From an uncultured Eubacteriales bacterium (GTDB lineage: Bacteria > Bacillota > Clostridia > Oscillospirales > CAG-272), in contig CAKSZH010000008.1 in NCBI GenBank assembly GCA_934525675.1, forward strand, positions 1 through 64,000: a stretch of DNA of 64,000 bases, read 5' to 3'. Under the pieces are notes generated by a model. The model was not told where the DNA came from and ran no database searches. It worked only from the letters and a program-made list of their open reading frames with translations. The position numbers and the translations under genes are program-made. Below are positions 16,972 to 25,583 of this stretch, in pieces; positions within the stretch are counted from its first letter, which is position 1; each line of letters begins with the position of its first letter.

Positions 16972-18189
16972 ATGGAATATTATGACGTGCTGCTGCCGCT
17001 GGCGATCATCCTGGTGCTTTCCAAGGTGTTCACCAAGTGCTGTGAACGGGTGAAACTGCCGCAGGTGGTCGGAATGTTGCTGACCGGCGTCGTGCTGTTC
17101 GGCATCCGGATGATCCCCGGGCAGGCGGTTATCAGCGGGGAAGCGCTGGAGGGCATCGCATATCTTGCCAAGATCGGCGTGATCTTGATTATGTTTTCCG
17201 CCGGAATCGGTACCGACATCAAGAAGATCCGCTCGGTCGGGGTCCCGTCCGTCATCATCACCTGCGCGGGCGTTATCGTTCCGATGGGGCTCGGCGTGCT
17301 CATGTCCTACCTGTTCAGCGGATCGCACGATATTTATTCCGCACTCTTCTACGGTGCGATTCTCACTGCGACCTCGGTCAGCGTGACCGTTGCAACGCTC
17401 CGCGAGATCGGAAAGCTCAACTCACGCGTGGGTAACACCATTGTCGCCGCCGCGATCCTTGACGATATCATCGGCATCGTGGTGCTCTCCGTCGTCATTT
17501 CGCTTTCCGGCAATGAAACGGGTGCGACCTCCGAAAGCCCGCTTTTCGTGCTCCTCAAGATTCTCCTCTTCTTTGTCGCCGCGGTCGTCGTCGGTCTGCT
17601 CGTCAAAAAGGGAATGGAGTGTCTCGACCGCCGTTTCCAGCATCACCGCATGATCCCGATCTTCAGCCTTGCCGTCTGCTTCTTTTTCGCGTATGCCAGC
17701 GAAAAATGGTTCGGCGTGGCGGACATCACGGGCGCATATGTCGCGGGACTGGTGCTCTCGGGCAACCAGGATCACGCTTACATCGAAAAGCGTTCCGACA
17801 TGATGAGCTATCTCATTTTCACGCCGGTGTTCTTTGCGAATGTTGTCCTGTCCATTGACCCGTCCGGCTTCCGCCTCAATCCCGGGTTTATCCTGTTCGG
17901 CGTTCTCTTCGTGCTTGCGGGACTTGCGGGCAAGGTGCTCGGCTGCTCCGGTACCGCGCTCCTCTGCCGATACCGCCCGAAGGACGCGCTCCGGATCGGG
18001 GTTGGTATGATGGCACGTGCCGAGGTCGCGCTCGTCTGTATGACCAAGGGCATCGACTCCGGGCTGATCGACCCGTCCATTGCCATTTTCGTGGTGGTGC
18101 TGATCGTTGTATCCAGCTTTGTCACACCGATCGTCCTCCGTTCCTCTTACAAAGGGGAAGAGGCAGTGACGGACGCGCCGGGTGCATAA
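16972..18189 (+). CDS. Cation:proton antiporter (CPA2 / KefB-NapA type)
   Basis: A 405-residue membrane protein with about 12 segments that by family exchanges Na+ or K+ for H+. The pair of acidic residues in AAAILDDIIGIVVLS is the CPA2 ion-binding signature. Other family marks are LPQVVGMLLTGVVLFG at the start, GADxxG-like SAGIGTDIKKI, and RIGVGMMARAEVALV in the last third. There is no C-terminal TrkA-N/TrkA-C domain, so it resembles bare NapA-type antiporters rather than full KefB/C. The start MEYYDVLLP has CAAGGAGG 7 bases upstream. Single-gene unit with strong promoter and terminator. Confidence 0.92.
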   Translation: MEYYDVLLPLAIILVLSKVFTKCCERVKLPQVVGMLLTGVVLFGIRMIPGQAVISGEALEGIAYLAKIGVILIMFSAGIGTDIKKIRSVGVPSVIITCAGVIVPMGLGVLMSYLFSGSHDIYSALFYGAILTATSVSVTVATLREIGKLNSRVGNTIVAAAILDDIIGIVVLSVVISLSGNETGATSESPLFVLLKILLFFVAAVVVGLLVKKGMECLDRRFQHHRMIPIFSLAVCFFFAYASEKWFGVADITGAYVAGLVLSGNQDHAYIEKRSDMMSYLIFTPVFFANVVLSIDPSGFRLNPGFILFGVLFVLAGLAGKVLGCSGTALLCRYRPKDALRIGVGMMARAEVALVCMTKGIDSGLIDPSIAIFVVVLIVVSSFVTPIVLRSSYKGEEAVTDAPGA

Positions 18190-18201
18190 CCGAATTTTTT
18201 G

Positions 18202-18242
18202 CCGGTCCGGCTCCCAATGGGGAGCCGGACCGGTGTTTTCTT
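18202..18242 (+). terminator. Terminator of the antiporter gene
   Basis: Stem CCGGTCCGGCTCCC / GGGAGCCGGACCGG, loop AATG, then TGTTTTCTTTT. Its T-rich tail ends where the next promoter begins. Confidence 0.85.
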
Positions 18243-18271
18243 TTGACAGGCGGGGAATTTTGTGGTATGAT
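18243..18271 (+). promoter_or_regulatory. Sigma-A promoter of the transglutaminase-like gene
   Basis: TTGACA (18243-18248), 17 bases, TATGAT (18266-18271). Confidence 0.8.
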
Positions 18272-18305
18272 GAAACCAACGACAGTCGGATGAGGAGGAC
18301 GCAGA

Positions 18306-19337
18306 ATGCTGATCAGGACGGACAATAACGGGTATCAGAATGTTGGAACCGCCCTTGTGTGGATTGCTCTGGCGGCGGTTCTCCTGTTTGGCGGCCTGCT
18401 CGGCTTCTTCCGACTGCAAGGCGCGCCGAAGGATACGATCCGCGATGCGATGAAATCCGGCGAGAATACGGTGGAGTTGAAGAGCGGTTCGCTCTCCGCC
18501 GACGAGCTTGGCGGGTTGTGCTGGGGCGATCCCGCGATGTTTCATGTGAACGGGATTTCCTACAAAAATGAAGACGGGAAAACGGTGTATACCTTTTCTT
18601 ACAACTCCTATGCCGCCGACTACGACAAAAACTATGAGGAATACCGCACGCTGCTTTCGGGACTTGCGTCGGACATCCGCGGGAAAATGCGGGAGGGAGA
18701 CGGCGAACGTGAGGTACTCCGCCTCATCCACGACGGGATCGTGAACCGTTATTCCTACGACGAATCCCTGGCCGTCCGTCATGCTTACGATATGATGAGA
18801 ACGGGAAACGGGGTCTGCTCCGCCTATACCCAGCTGTTCCTTGCGCTTTGCAGTGAATTCGGATTTGAATGCCATTATCTCCTCAGCCGGTCGATGGATC
18901 ACGCGTGGAATCTGGTGCGGGTGGGCGGAAAATACCTGCACGTGGACTGCACCTGGGACGACCCGGTCGGGGGAAGCCCGACGGATACGTATTTTCTCCT
19001 TTCGGATGAAGAAATGCGGGCAAACGGACATTTCGGCTGGGTGGACGTGACCCGGGCGGCTGAACCGGATCTCCTGGGCGTCTGTCTTGCATTTTACATA
19101 CTGCTCGGGCTTTTTGTCCTGTCCGTTCTCATTCTGGTTGTGAGAATTGTGTCTGTAAAGAAGCGCGGGCGGAACGGCGCGCCGCGTTGTATCGGAAGGT
19201 GCTCGGACGAGGAGCTTCTGCTTGCCATGGCGCGCGCCAACGCGCTGACCGGAGAGTCGGGATGGCTGAACGGGGACGGCACGGAGGACCGGTATTCCCG
19301 GAGAAGCGCGTCCCCGGATGACCGGGGCGGCGACTGA
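18306..19337 (+). CDS. Membrane-anchored transglutaminase-like protein
   Basis: 343 residues. A first membrane segment (about 15-34) leads into an exported or lumenal domain with the transglutaminase triad: C171 in GNGVCSAYTQLF, H199 in MDHAWNLV and D214 in HVDCTWDDP. A second membrane segment (about 253-278, CLAFYILLGLFVLSVLILVV) precedes a basic cytosolic tail. In Clostridia such proteins are probably cysteine peptidases or protein cross-linkers of the cell envelope; the substrate is unknown. GGAGGA lies about 8 bases before the ATG. It stands alone and has no relation to its neighbours that I can see. Confidence 0.85.
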   Translation: MLIRTDNNGYQNVGTALVWIALAAVLLFGGLLGFFRLQGAPKDTIRDAMKSGENTVELKSGSLSADELGGLCWGDPAMFHVNGISYKNEDGKTVYTFSYNSYAADYDKNYEEYRTLLSGLASDIRGKMREGDGEREVLRLIHDGIVNRYSYDESLAVRHAYDMMRTGNGVCSAYTQLFLALCSEFGFECHYLLSRSMDHAWNLVRVGGKYLHVDCTWDDPVGGSPTDTYFLLSDEEMRANGHFGWVDVTRAAEPDLLGVCLAFYILLGLFVLSVLILVVRIVSVKKRGRNGAPRCIGRCSDEELLLAMARANALTGESGWLNGDGTEDRYSRRSASPDDRGGD

Positions 19338-19527
19338 CGACGTTCGTGCAGCACCGTCCCGCATGCGGCTTTCTCGTCACTGCGTCGCGTGCTGCCGGAT
19401 CTCGCCTCCCGAAGGGTGCGGCGAACCCCGCCCGCATTCCCAAGTGCCGTTGTTCTCCCGAAAAACGCCGGTCGCTCCCCAAAACATGGTTTCCCGCCGC
19501 GCTATCGGCAAAAATTTCACAAAAGTA

Positions 19528-19556
19528 TTGCACGGCGGCGGAATTTGTGGTATATT
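19528..19556 (+). promoter_or_regulatory. Sigma-A promoter of pgk-tpiA
   Basis: TTGCAC (19528-19533), 17 bases, TATATT (19551-19556) preceded by TGG (extended -10). Confidence 0.78.
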
Positions 19557-19601
19557 AAACATTGGGAAAAATTTATGATCCTTAGGAAAGGGGTTCATGT
19601 T

Positions 19602-20909
19602 ATGACTTACAACAAAAAATCCATTGAAGACGTCAACGTCGCGGGCAAGAAGGTATTTGTCCGCTGTGACTTCAACGTGCCGATCAAGGACGGTGTCATC
19701 ACCTCCGAGAAGAGAATCGTCGAAGCGCTCCCCACGATCAAGTATCTGCTCGGTCAGGGCGCGATGGTGATCCTCGCCTCCCACATGGGCAAGCCCCACA
19801 ACATTCTGACTCCCGGCTTCGGTCTTACCAAGAAGGAGAAGAAGGCAGTCGAGGCGCTTCCCGAAGATCAGCGCGCGGCAGCAACCAAGGAGTATCTCGA
19901 TAAGGCTCTTGTCGCCGACAAGAAGAAGCTGACTCTGAAGCCGGTTGCCGACCGCCTCAACCAGTATCTGGACGGCGCTGTCACCTTCGCTGAGGACATC
20001 GTCGGCGAGGACGCAAAGGCAAAGGTCGCGGCACTCACCCCCGGCAAGGCAGTTCTGCTTGAGAACATCCGCTTTGACGCGCGCGAGGAAAAGAACGACG
20101 AGGGCTTCTCCAAGGAGCTCGCTTCCTATGCGGAAGTGTACGTCAACGACGCGTTCGGCACGGCGCACCGTGCACACGCTTCCACCGCGGGCATCGCAAT
20201 GTACGGCGGACTTCCCGCTGTCTGCGGCTACCTGATCCAGAAGGAGATCACCGTGATGGGCAAGGCGCTGGAGAACCCGGCACGTCCGTTCGTGGCAATT
20301 CTCGGCGGCGCGAAGGTCTCCGACAAGATCGGCGTTATCAACAACCTCATCGACAAGTGCGACACGCTCATTGTCGGCGGCGGTATGGCTTACACCTTCT
20401 TTGCCGCGATGGGCAACCGCGTCGGCACCTCGCTCTGCGAGACCGACAAGATCGATCTTGCGCGTGAGCTGATGGAAAAGGCGCGTACAAAGGGCGTCAA
20501 CTTTGTCCTCCCCGTGGATAACGTGGTCGGCAGAGAGTACGACGAAAACACGGTCAACATGCGGATCTACTCCGACTCCATCCCGGACGGCTGGATGGGT
20601 CTTGACATCGGTCCCGTTACCCGCGAGCTGTTCTCCAAGACGGTCATCGGCGCGGGCACGGTGGTCTGGAACGGCCCGATGGGCGTTTCCGAATGGAAGA
20701 ACTTTGCCGCAGGCACCGAGGCAGTTGCGGAAGCAGTTGCAAATTCCGGTGCGATCTCCATCATCGGCGGCGGCGACTCCGCGGAAGCAGTCGAGCGTCT
20801 CGGCTTCGCTCCCAAGATGACCCACATCTCCACGGGCGGCGGCGCATCCCTTGAATTCCTGGAGGGCAAGGAGCTTCCCGGCATTGCCTGCCTTGATAAC
20901 AAGGACTGA
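19602..20909 (+). CDS. pgk: Phosphoglycerate kinase
   Basis: Transfers phosphate from 1,3-bisphosphoglycerate to ADP (glycolysis, cytosol). VFVRCDFNVPIKDG is the Pgk signature. HMGKP, FGTAHRAHAST, KVSDKIGVI, the GGGMAYTF nucleotide loop and GGGDSAEAVE / STGGGASLE close the fold. At 435 residues it is longer than the usual 390-400. The extra residues sit as a charged insert between HMGKP and LKPVADRL (KKEKKAVEALPEDQRAAATKE). The ATG at 19602 is preceded by GGAAAGGGG. tpiA follows after 33 bases in the same direction. Confidence 0.96.
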   Translation: MTYNKKSIEDVNVAGKKVFVRCDFNVPIKDGVITSEKRIVEALPTIKYLLGQGAMVILASHMGKPHNILTPGFGLTKKEKKAVEALPEDQRAAATKEYLDKALVADKKKLTLKPVADRLNQYLDGAVTFAEDIVGEDAKAKVAALTPGKAVLLENIRFDAREEKNDEGFSKELASYAEVYVNDAFGTAHRAHASTAGIAMYGGLPAVCGYLIQKEITVMGKALENPARPFVAILGGAKVSDKIGVINNLIDKCDTLIVGGGMAYTFFAAMGNRVGTSLCETDKIDLARELMEKARTKGVNFVLPVDNVVGREYDENTVNMRIYSDSIPDGWMGLDIGPVTRELFSKTVIGAGTVVWNGPMGVSEWKNFAAGTEAVAEAVANSGAISIIGGGDSAEAVERLGFAPKMTHISTGGGASLEFLEGKELPGIACLDNKD

Positions 20910-20942
20910 GCGGGAATAACCGAAGAAAGACAGGTAGGTATC

Positions 20943-21710
20943 ATGAATAAAGCAAAAAGACAGGTTGTCATTGCGGGCAACTGGAAGATGAACTTCACCC
21001 CCTCCGAGGCTGTGAAGTTTATCGAAGAGGTCAAGCCGCTTGTCGCAGGCAAGAACGGCTGCAAGGTCGTGTTCTGCGCACCCTATGTCACCATTGCGGC
21101 GGCACAGAAGGCGGCGGAAGGCTCCGAAATTTCCATCGGCGCCGAGAACGTCCACTTTGAAGACCACGGTGCATTCACCGGCGAGGTGTCCGCGAGAATG
21201 CTCACCGAGTGCGGCGTGGAATACGTCATCATCGGTCACTCCGAAAGACGTCAGTATTTTGCGGAGACCGACGAAACGGTCAACAAGCGCGTCAAGGCTG
21301 CTCTCGCGGCAGGGATGACGGTTATCCTCTGCCTTGGCGAGGTCAAGGAGCAGAGACTTGCGGGCATCACCCGCGAGGTCGTCTCCATGCAGACCAAGCT
21401 TGACCTTGCAGGTGTCAGCGCGGAAGAGATGAAGAGAGTCATCATCGCTTACGAGCCCGTCTGGGCGATCGGCACCGGGCTGACCGCAACGCCGGATCAG
21501 GCAGACGAGACCTGCGGACAGATCCGCGAGGCGCTGAAGGAGCTGTACGGCGAGGAAGTTGCCGAGGCAACGACCATCCAGTACGGCGGTTCCATGAACG
21601 AAAAGAACGCCGCCGAGCTTCTCCGGAAGCCCAACGTGGACGGCGGTCTGATCGGCGGCGCGTCGCTCGTCGCGGAGAAGTTCCGCGCGATTGTGGACGC
21701 AGCACAGTAA
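20943..21710 (+). CDS. tpiA: Triosephosphate isomerase
   Basis: Interconverts dihydroxyacetone phosphate and glyceraldehyde 3-phosphate. A complete 255-residue TIM barrel: K15 in AGNWKMN, the catalytic histidine in IIGHSERR, the catalytic glutamate in AYEPVWAIGTG, and the phosphate loop IQYGGSMN with GLIGGASL. GACAGGTAGG precedes the ATG. It is transcribed with pgk, a common Firmicutes pairing, but gap and the phosphoglycerate mutase are not next to it here. Confidence 0.97.
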   Translation: MNKAKRQVVIAGNWKMNFTPSEAVKFIEEVKPLVAGKNGCKVVFCAPYVTIAAAQKAAEGSEISIGAENVHFEDHGAFTGEVSARMLTECGVEYVIIGHSERRQYFAETDETVNKRVKAALAAGMTVILCLGEVKEQRLAGITREVVSMQTKLDLAGVSAEEMKRVIIAYEPVWAIGTGLTATPDQADETCGQIREALKELYGEEVAEATTIQYGGSMNEKNAAELLRKPNVDGGLIGGASLVAEKFRAIVDAAQ

Positions 21711-21723
21711 CGGAAAAGAAAGC

Positions 21724-21756
21724 GGGGCTGTCGCCTTTTGCGGCAGCCCCTCAAGT
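21724..21756 (+). terminator. Weak terminator after tpiA
   Basis: GGGGCTG-CGC / GCG-CAGCCCC stem with a CTTTT loop, followed by TCAAGTTT. The poor T-run means some read-through into the DUF2500 gene is likely. Confidence 0.5.
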
Positions 21757-21800
21757 TTCCCGCCGGATTCTGCCGCCCGGGACACGGAAAGGAGAATGTC

Positions 21801-22142
21801 ATGCCGTATTATTTCATGATCCCGTTTTTCCTGATATTTTTCACCGCCTTTGCGTTTATCATTTTTGCATTTGTCCGTTCGGCAAAGGAAGCAGGGCATA
21901 ATGCGCGTTCTCCGCGTCTCACCGTCCCGGCACGCATCGTTGCCAAGCGCACACAGATCGGCGGACGTGCGGGCAGTACCGGTACGCACGGGTATATGAC
22001 CAGATATTTTGCCACCTTTGAGGTGGAGAGCGGCGACCGGATGGAGCTTACGGTCCCGGAGAACGAATACGGGTATCTGATTGAAGGCGACGAGGGGACC
22101 CTTACGTTTCAGGGAAACCTGTTTCTCAGCTTTACCCGTTGA
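21801..22142 (+). CDS. DUF2500 membrane-anchored protein
   Basis: 113 residues: one N-terminal membrane segment (MPYYFMIPFFLIFFTAFAF) followed by a small beta domain. That domain has the DUF2500 pattern PARIVAKRTQIGG..., YFATFEVESGDRMELTVPE and GDEGTLTFQG. Function unknown. GGAAAGGAGAA precedes the ATG at 21801; the earlier in-frame opening at 21738 lies in the tpiA terminator. rbfA begins 28 bases downstream, so the two are probably cotranscribed. Confidence 0.82.
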   Translation: MPYYFMIPFFLIFFTAFAFIIFAFVRSAKEAGHNARSPRLTVPARIVAKRTQIGGRAGSTGTHGYMTRYFATFEVESGDRMELTVPENEYGYLIEGDEGTLTFQGNLFLSFTR

Positions 22143-22170
22143 CCGGGAACCTTGAAAGGAGTAACACAGA

Positions 22171-22623
22171 ATGGCTAATTACAGACGCGGACGCATCAAC
22201 GAAGAGATGATGAAGGAGACCGCGATGATTCTGCGCGAGGTCAAGGACCCGCGCGTTTCGGACGCCTTCATCAGCGTGACGGGCGCGGAGGTGACGGCGG
22301 ATCTCAAATACGCGAAAATCTTCTATTCCGCTATGCGCGGCGATAAAAAAGAGGTCACAAAGGGGCTGAAGGCGGCGACGGGCTTCATCCGCCGTGAGAT
22401 CGCAAGGCGGCTCAATCTGCGCATCACGCCGGAGCTTTCCTTCGTCGAGGATACCTCCATTGCCTACGGCGCGCACATTTCCGAGATCTTAAGCAAGATC
22501 ACCTATGCACCCGAGACCGAAGAGACGGACAGTGCGGAAGAGGAGAACAGCGTGTCTGTTCCCGGCGGACAGACCGGGGAACCGGATGTGACGGAGGAAA
22601 AGGAGACGAAAAATGGAAACTGA
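22171..22623 (+). CDS. rbfA: 30S ribosome-binding factor A
   Basis: Binds free 30S subunits and helps mature the 5' end of 16S rRNA. The KH-like core spans residues 1-115 (INEEMMKETAMILREVKDPRV..., GLKAATGFIRREIARRLNLRITPEL, SFVEDTSIAYG). An acidic 30-residue tail (ETEETDSAEEENSV...) makes it longer than most. Its stop lies 11 bases inside the next gene, so translation of the two is coupled. The usual nusA-infB neighbours are absent from this locus. Confidence 0.95.
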   Translation: MANYRRGRINEEMMKETAMILREVKDPRVSDAFISVTGAEVTADLKYAKIFYSAMRGDKKEVTKGLKAATGFIRREIARRLNLRITPELSFVEDTSIAYGAHISEILSKITYAPETEETDSAEEENSVSVPGGQTGEPDVTEEKETKNGN

Positions 22624-23638
22624 CCGTGCGATGACCGGAGTTTCGCCGGAACACGAATGGGAACGCCTCGGCTTTGACGAGCTTTGCGACCGGCTGGAGA
22701 TTCCCATGAAGACCCTCTTGCTCATGCACACCTCGCCGGACGCGGATACGCTCGGTTCCTGCCTTGCGCTTTCGTCGCTCTTGTCGGCGGCGGACAGCGC
22801 TGTGTACTGCGCTTGTGCCGATCCGATGCCGGAGCACCTGCATTTTCTTTCCGATGAACAAAAATGTCTTGACATCCCTGCCGGGTTTGCGCCCGACCGC
22901 GTGATTGCGGTGGACGTCGCGTCCCCGTCACAGCTCGGCGTACTGCGGGAAAAATACGAGGGCAAGGTCAGCCTCATGATCGACCATCACGGCATGGGAA
23001 CGCCGTTTGCGGATCACTTTGTGGATCCCGACGCGGCGGCAACCGGGGAGATCATTTTTGACATCGCAAAGGAATTCCTGCATGACGGCATCATCTGCCG
23101 TGTGCCGGAGGTCTTCTGGACCTATTGCTATGCGGCGATCGCGGGGGATACGGGCGGATTCCGTTTCTCCAACACCACTCCCGCCACCATGCGCCGTGCG
23201 GCGGTGCTCCTGGAGCACGGCGTGGACGCGGCTGAGGTCAACTATCAGCTCTTCAGCCAGAAATCGCTTTCCCAGTTGCGGGCGGAGTGCGTCGGCTTTG
23301 AACGGATGAAACTGTCCCTTGATGGGCGGCTTGCGATCATGACCATGCCGTATAAGGTCATCGCAGAAAACGGTTTTCGGGACGGCGACCTCGGGACGCT
23401 CATTGACGTGGCGCGCTCGGTACGCGGCGTGGAGGTCGCGGCGGTCGTCAAGCAGCTGACTGCGGAAAAGAAATTCCGCGCCTCGCTTCGTTCCTCGGTG
23501 GATTTCGACGTGGCAGAGGTCGCGGCGGAGTTCGGCGGCGGCGGGCATACCCGCGCGGCGGGCTGTACCATTCTTGCAGACAGTATCGACGAGGCGGCGG
23601 AGAAACTGCAAAACGCCATCGCCGCACGGCTTGAGTGA
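22613..23638 (+). CDS. nrnA: DHH-family phosphoesterase, NrnA-type
   Basis: By family a bifunctional nanoRNase and 3'-phosphoadenosine-5'-phosphate phosphatase that clears 2-4 nt RNAs. The manganese motifs are all present: HTSPDADTLGS, VIAVDVASP, the DHH triplet in MIDHHGMG, and GDTGGF. The C-terminal DHHA1 domain ends in GGGGHTRAAGCTI. 341 residues against about 313-330 usually, because of a short N-terminal extension. It starts within rbfA (11-base overlap) with AAGGAG upstream; an alternative ATG is at 22631. The rbfA-nrnA pairing is standard in Firmicutes. Confidence 0.93.
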   Translation: METDRAMTGVSPEHEWERLGFDELCDRLEIPMKTLLLMHTSPDADTLGSCLALSSLLSAADSAVYCACADPMPEHLHFLSDEQKCLDIPAGFAPDRVIAVDVASPSQLGVLREKYEGKVSLMIDHHGMGTPFADHFVDPDAAATGEIIFDIAKEFLHDGIICRVPEVFWTYCYAAIAGDTGGFRFSNTTPATMRRAAVLLEHGVDAAEVNYQLFSQKSLSQLRAECVGFERMKLSLDGRLAIMTMPYKVIAENGFRDGDLGTLIDVARSVRGVEVAAVVKQLTAEKKFRASLRSSVDFDVAEVAAEFGGGGHTRAAGCTILADSIDEAAEKLQNAIAARLE

Positions 23639-23942
23639 GAGGATTTTATGCCGGACGAAAGAAATCGTGCCCGGCAGAAGCTTGCGCCCGACAAAAAATG
23701 TACGTCGGGTGTAAAGCGCCCACGGCGGATCGCTCTGCAATCGGGCAGAAAAATCGCGGCTGTCACCGGAATTTTCGGAAATCTTCCGGATCACGAATAA
23801 AAAGAGCCCGTTCGGGGGGATACTGAAGTATCTTCCCGGGCGGGCTTTTTGTCTGCTTCCGGCGAGAAATCCCTTGCGGAAATCCGTGCTGTCACAGGAT
23901 ACTGTTATCCTGCTTTGCGGGAAAAAGAAAGGACCTTCCGAA
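23639..23942. other. Gap of 304 bases between nrnA and spoIIR
   Basis: Holds a terminator at 23804-23850 and otherwise nothing I can name. The short open frames here are GC-driven. No clear promoter for spoIIR was found. A forespore (sigma-F) promoter would be expected from known spoIIR biology, but I could not pick one out with confidence. Confidence 0.5.
23804..23850 (+). terminator. Terminator after nrnA
   Basis: Outer stem GAGCCCG / CGGGCTTTTT around a long inner hairpin GGGATACTGAAGTATCTTCCC. Ends in five T. Confidence 0.7.
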
Positions 23943-24563
23943 ATGAAAAAATCAGTGTTACTTATCCTTCTGACCATTCTTCTGCTTGCCGGTGCGACCG
24001 TGGCAAGCCTGTTTTTGCCGGTGCACGGCGAGGGTGCGGTATACGACACGGTCGTGCGGCTCCATGTGCTTGCCAACTCGGACTCCGAGGAGGATCAGGC
24101 ACTAAAACTGAAGGTGCGCGACGCGCTTCTTGCGGTCACTTCTCCTCTGATCGAAGGCTGTACCGACCGCGCCGAGGCGGAACGCATCCTCCGCGACGCC
24201 GAGCCGCAGCTGCTGCGCGCCGCGCAGGCAGTCATTGCCGACGAGGGGTACGACTACCCGGTGGCGATCACCTTCTGTGAGGAGGAGTATCCCGAACGGG
24301 AGTACGGGGAATTCACCTTTCCCGCAGGAACGTATCTTTCCATGCGGGTACTGATCGGCGAAGGGGAAGGGCACAACTGGTGGTGCGTGCTGTTCCCGCC
24401 GCTCTGCCTCAGCGCGGCAACCAAAAACAAGGAAGAGACCGAGGATGCATTTACCTCGGTGGGGTTGACCAAGGAGCAGTACGGTGTGATTACCGAGACA
24501 GACAAGACGACCTACCGGGTGCGCTTCCGGATCCTCGAAATGGTGCAGGACTGGTTCCGGTGA
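23943..24563 (+). CDS. spoIIR: Stage II sporulation protein R
   Basis: By family a forespore-secreted signal that triggers SpoIIGA to cleave pro-sigma-E in the mother cell. The 206-residue protein starts with a signal/anchor segment (VLLILLTILLLAGATVASLF). The conserved SpoIIR body follows: VVRLHVLANSDSEEDQALKLKVRDA, FPAGTYLSMRVLIGEGEGHNWWCVLFPPLC and a C-terminal RFRILEMVQDWF. GAAAGGA precedes the ATG at 23943; the frame is open earlier but without a start signal. Together with the sigF operon at 36469 it shows the organism forms endospores. Confidence 0.95.
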   Translation: MKKSVLLILLTILLLAGATVASLFLPVHGEGAVYDTVVRLHVLANSDSEEDQALKLKVRDALLAVTSPLIEGCTDRAEAERILRDAEPQLLRAAQAVIADEGYDYPVAITFCEEEYPEREYGEFTFPAGTYLSMRVLIGEGEGHNWWCVLFPPLCLSAATKNKEETEDAFTSVGLTKEQYGVITETDKTTYRVRFRILEMVQDWFR

Positions 24564-24629
24564 CGGAACCGGCAAGCACGCCGGGCACTTGCGGGGGTAC
24601 GGTACCGTTATCCGCCGATCCTCCGTCCC

Positions 24630-25583
24630 TCAGAACGACAGCGCGGCGGCGACGATGTACAGAATCAGGCAAAGCAATGTCGAAAGATACCCTGCCGCGT
24701 CGAAAAAACGCCGGGGAAGCTGTCGCAAGGACGGTTTGTCCTCCGGAAAATCGGAGGGAAGGTTCCGCGCGGCATAACCGCGGTAGAACCGCACCGCCTG
24801 TCCGCAGAACACGGCGGCGGCAAGGAGCAGGATGGTCACGAGCAGGAACACGAACATCGCCGTGCTTCCCGTGTAGGCATAAAACGCGGTGATGTAGGGC
24901 TGACCGAACAGGCAGAACAGGTTGTAGAGAAAGTGCACTGCCATGACGGCAAACAGGCTCTTTGTCGCGTAATAGGTAACGGACAGGACCAGCCCCGCAA
25001 AAAGATATACCGGCAGATTTGCAAAGCTGAAATGCAGAAGCGCAAAAAACAGGGAGGACAGGCAGACCGACACGACCGCGCCGTACCGCTCGAACTCCGC
25101 CGAAAGAATGCCCCGGAAAATCAGCTCCTCCGAGAATGCGGGGAGTGCGGCGTAGGCGAGAATCAGATAGATGACACCCCCCGCCGTGCCGTTGTTTTTG
25201 GAAATGAAGGTCTCGTAGAGCGTGAACGAACCGGACAGCGACTGCATGCCGTTTAAGGCAAGGCTGATAAAAAGACAGCCCGCGGCAAGCACCAGCGCCG
25301 CTGACAGAATGGACGGGATGCGGTCGATCCCCGCGAGCTTCAGCTTGAACACCCGTCCGTAGCCCTCCCCGCGGATGCGGCAGAATACTGCGGCGGGGAT
25401 GAGAAAGATCATGATCTGCAGTAGCACGACGGCAAGATATTCGTTGTCGTGCGTCAGATAGGATGCGTCCACAAAGCGGGAGAAAAGCAGAAGAAGGTAT
25501 GAGGAAAAGACCAGCCAGATACACCCGCCGCCCAAGAGCCGGCGGAAGCGGCTTACGTATTCTCCGGATGTCTTTTCAGTCAT
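24630..25583 (-). CDS. CPBP-family intramembrane metalloprotease
   Basis: A 317-residue membrane protein with about eight segments. The CPBP (CAAX protease and bacteriocin-processing) motifs are complete: EELIFRG (motif 1, catalytic Glu pair), FALLHFS (motif 2 His) and HFLYNLF (motif 3 His/Asn). The C-terminal tail is cytosolic and basic, then one last hydrophobic segment. Its start overlaps the end of the 5-formyl-THF cyclo-ligase gene by 8 bases, so it is translated from the same message. The natural substrate is unknown; bacteriocin processing or immunity roles are known for relatives only. Confidence 0.88.
   Translation of the reverse strand: MTEKTSGEYVSRFRRLLGGGCIWLVFSSYLLLLFSRFVDASYLTHDNEYLAVVLLQIMIFLIPAAVFCRIRGEGYGRVFKLKLAGIDRIPSILSAALVLAAGCLFISLALNGMQSLSGSFTLYETFISKNNGTAGGVIYLILAYAALPAFSEELIFRGILSAEFERYGAVVSVCLSSLFFALLHFSFANLPVYLFAGLVLSVTYYATKSLFAVMAVHFLYNLFCLFGQPYITAFYAYTGSTAMFVFLLVTILLLAAAVFCGQAVRFYRGYAARNLPSDFPEDKPSLRQLPRRFFDAAGYLSTLLCLILYIVAAALSF

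Noticed and set aside
19377..21989. 870-residue open frame opposite pgk-tpiA
   Set aside because: Antisense to two textbook glycolytic genes.
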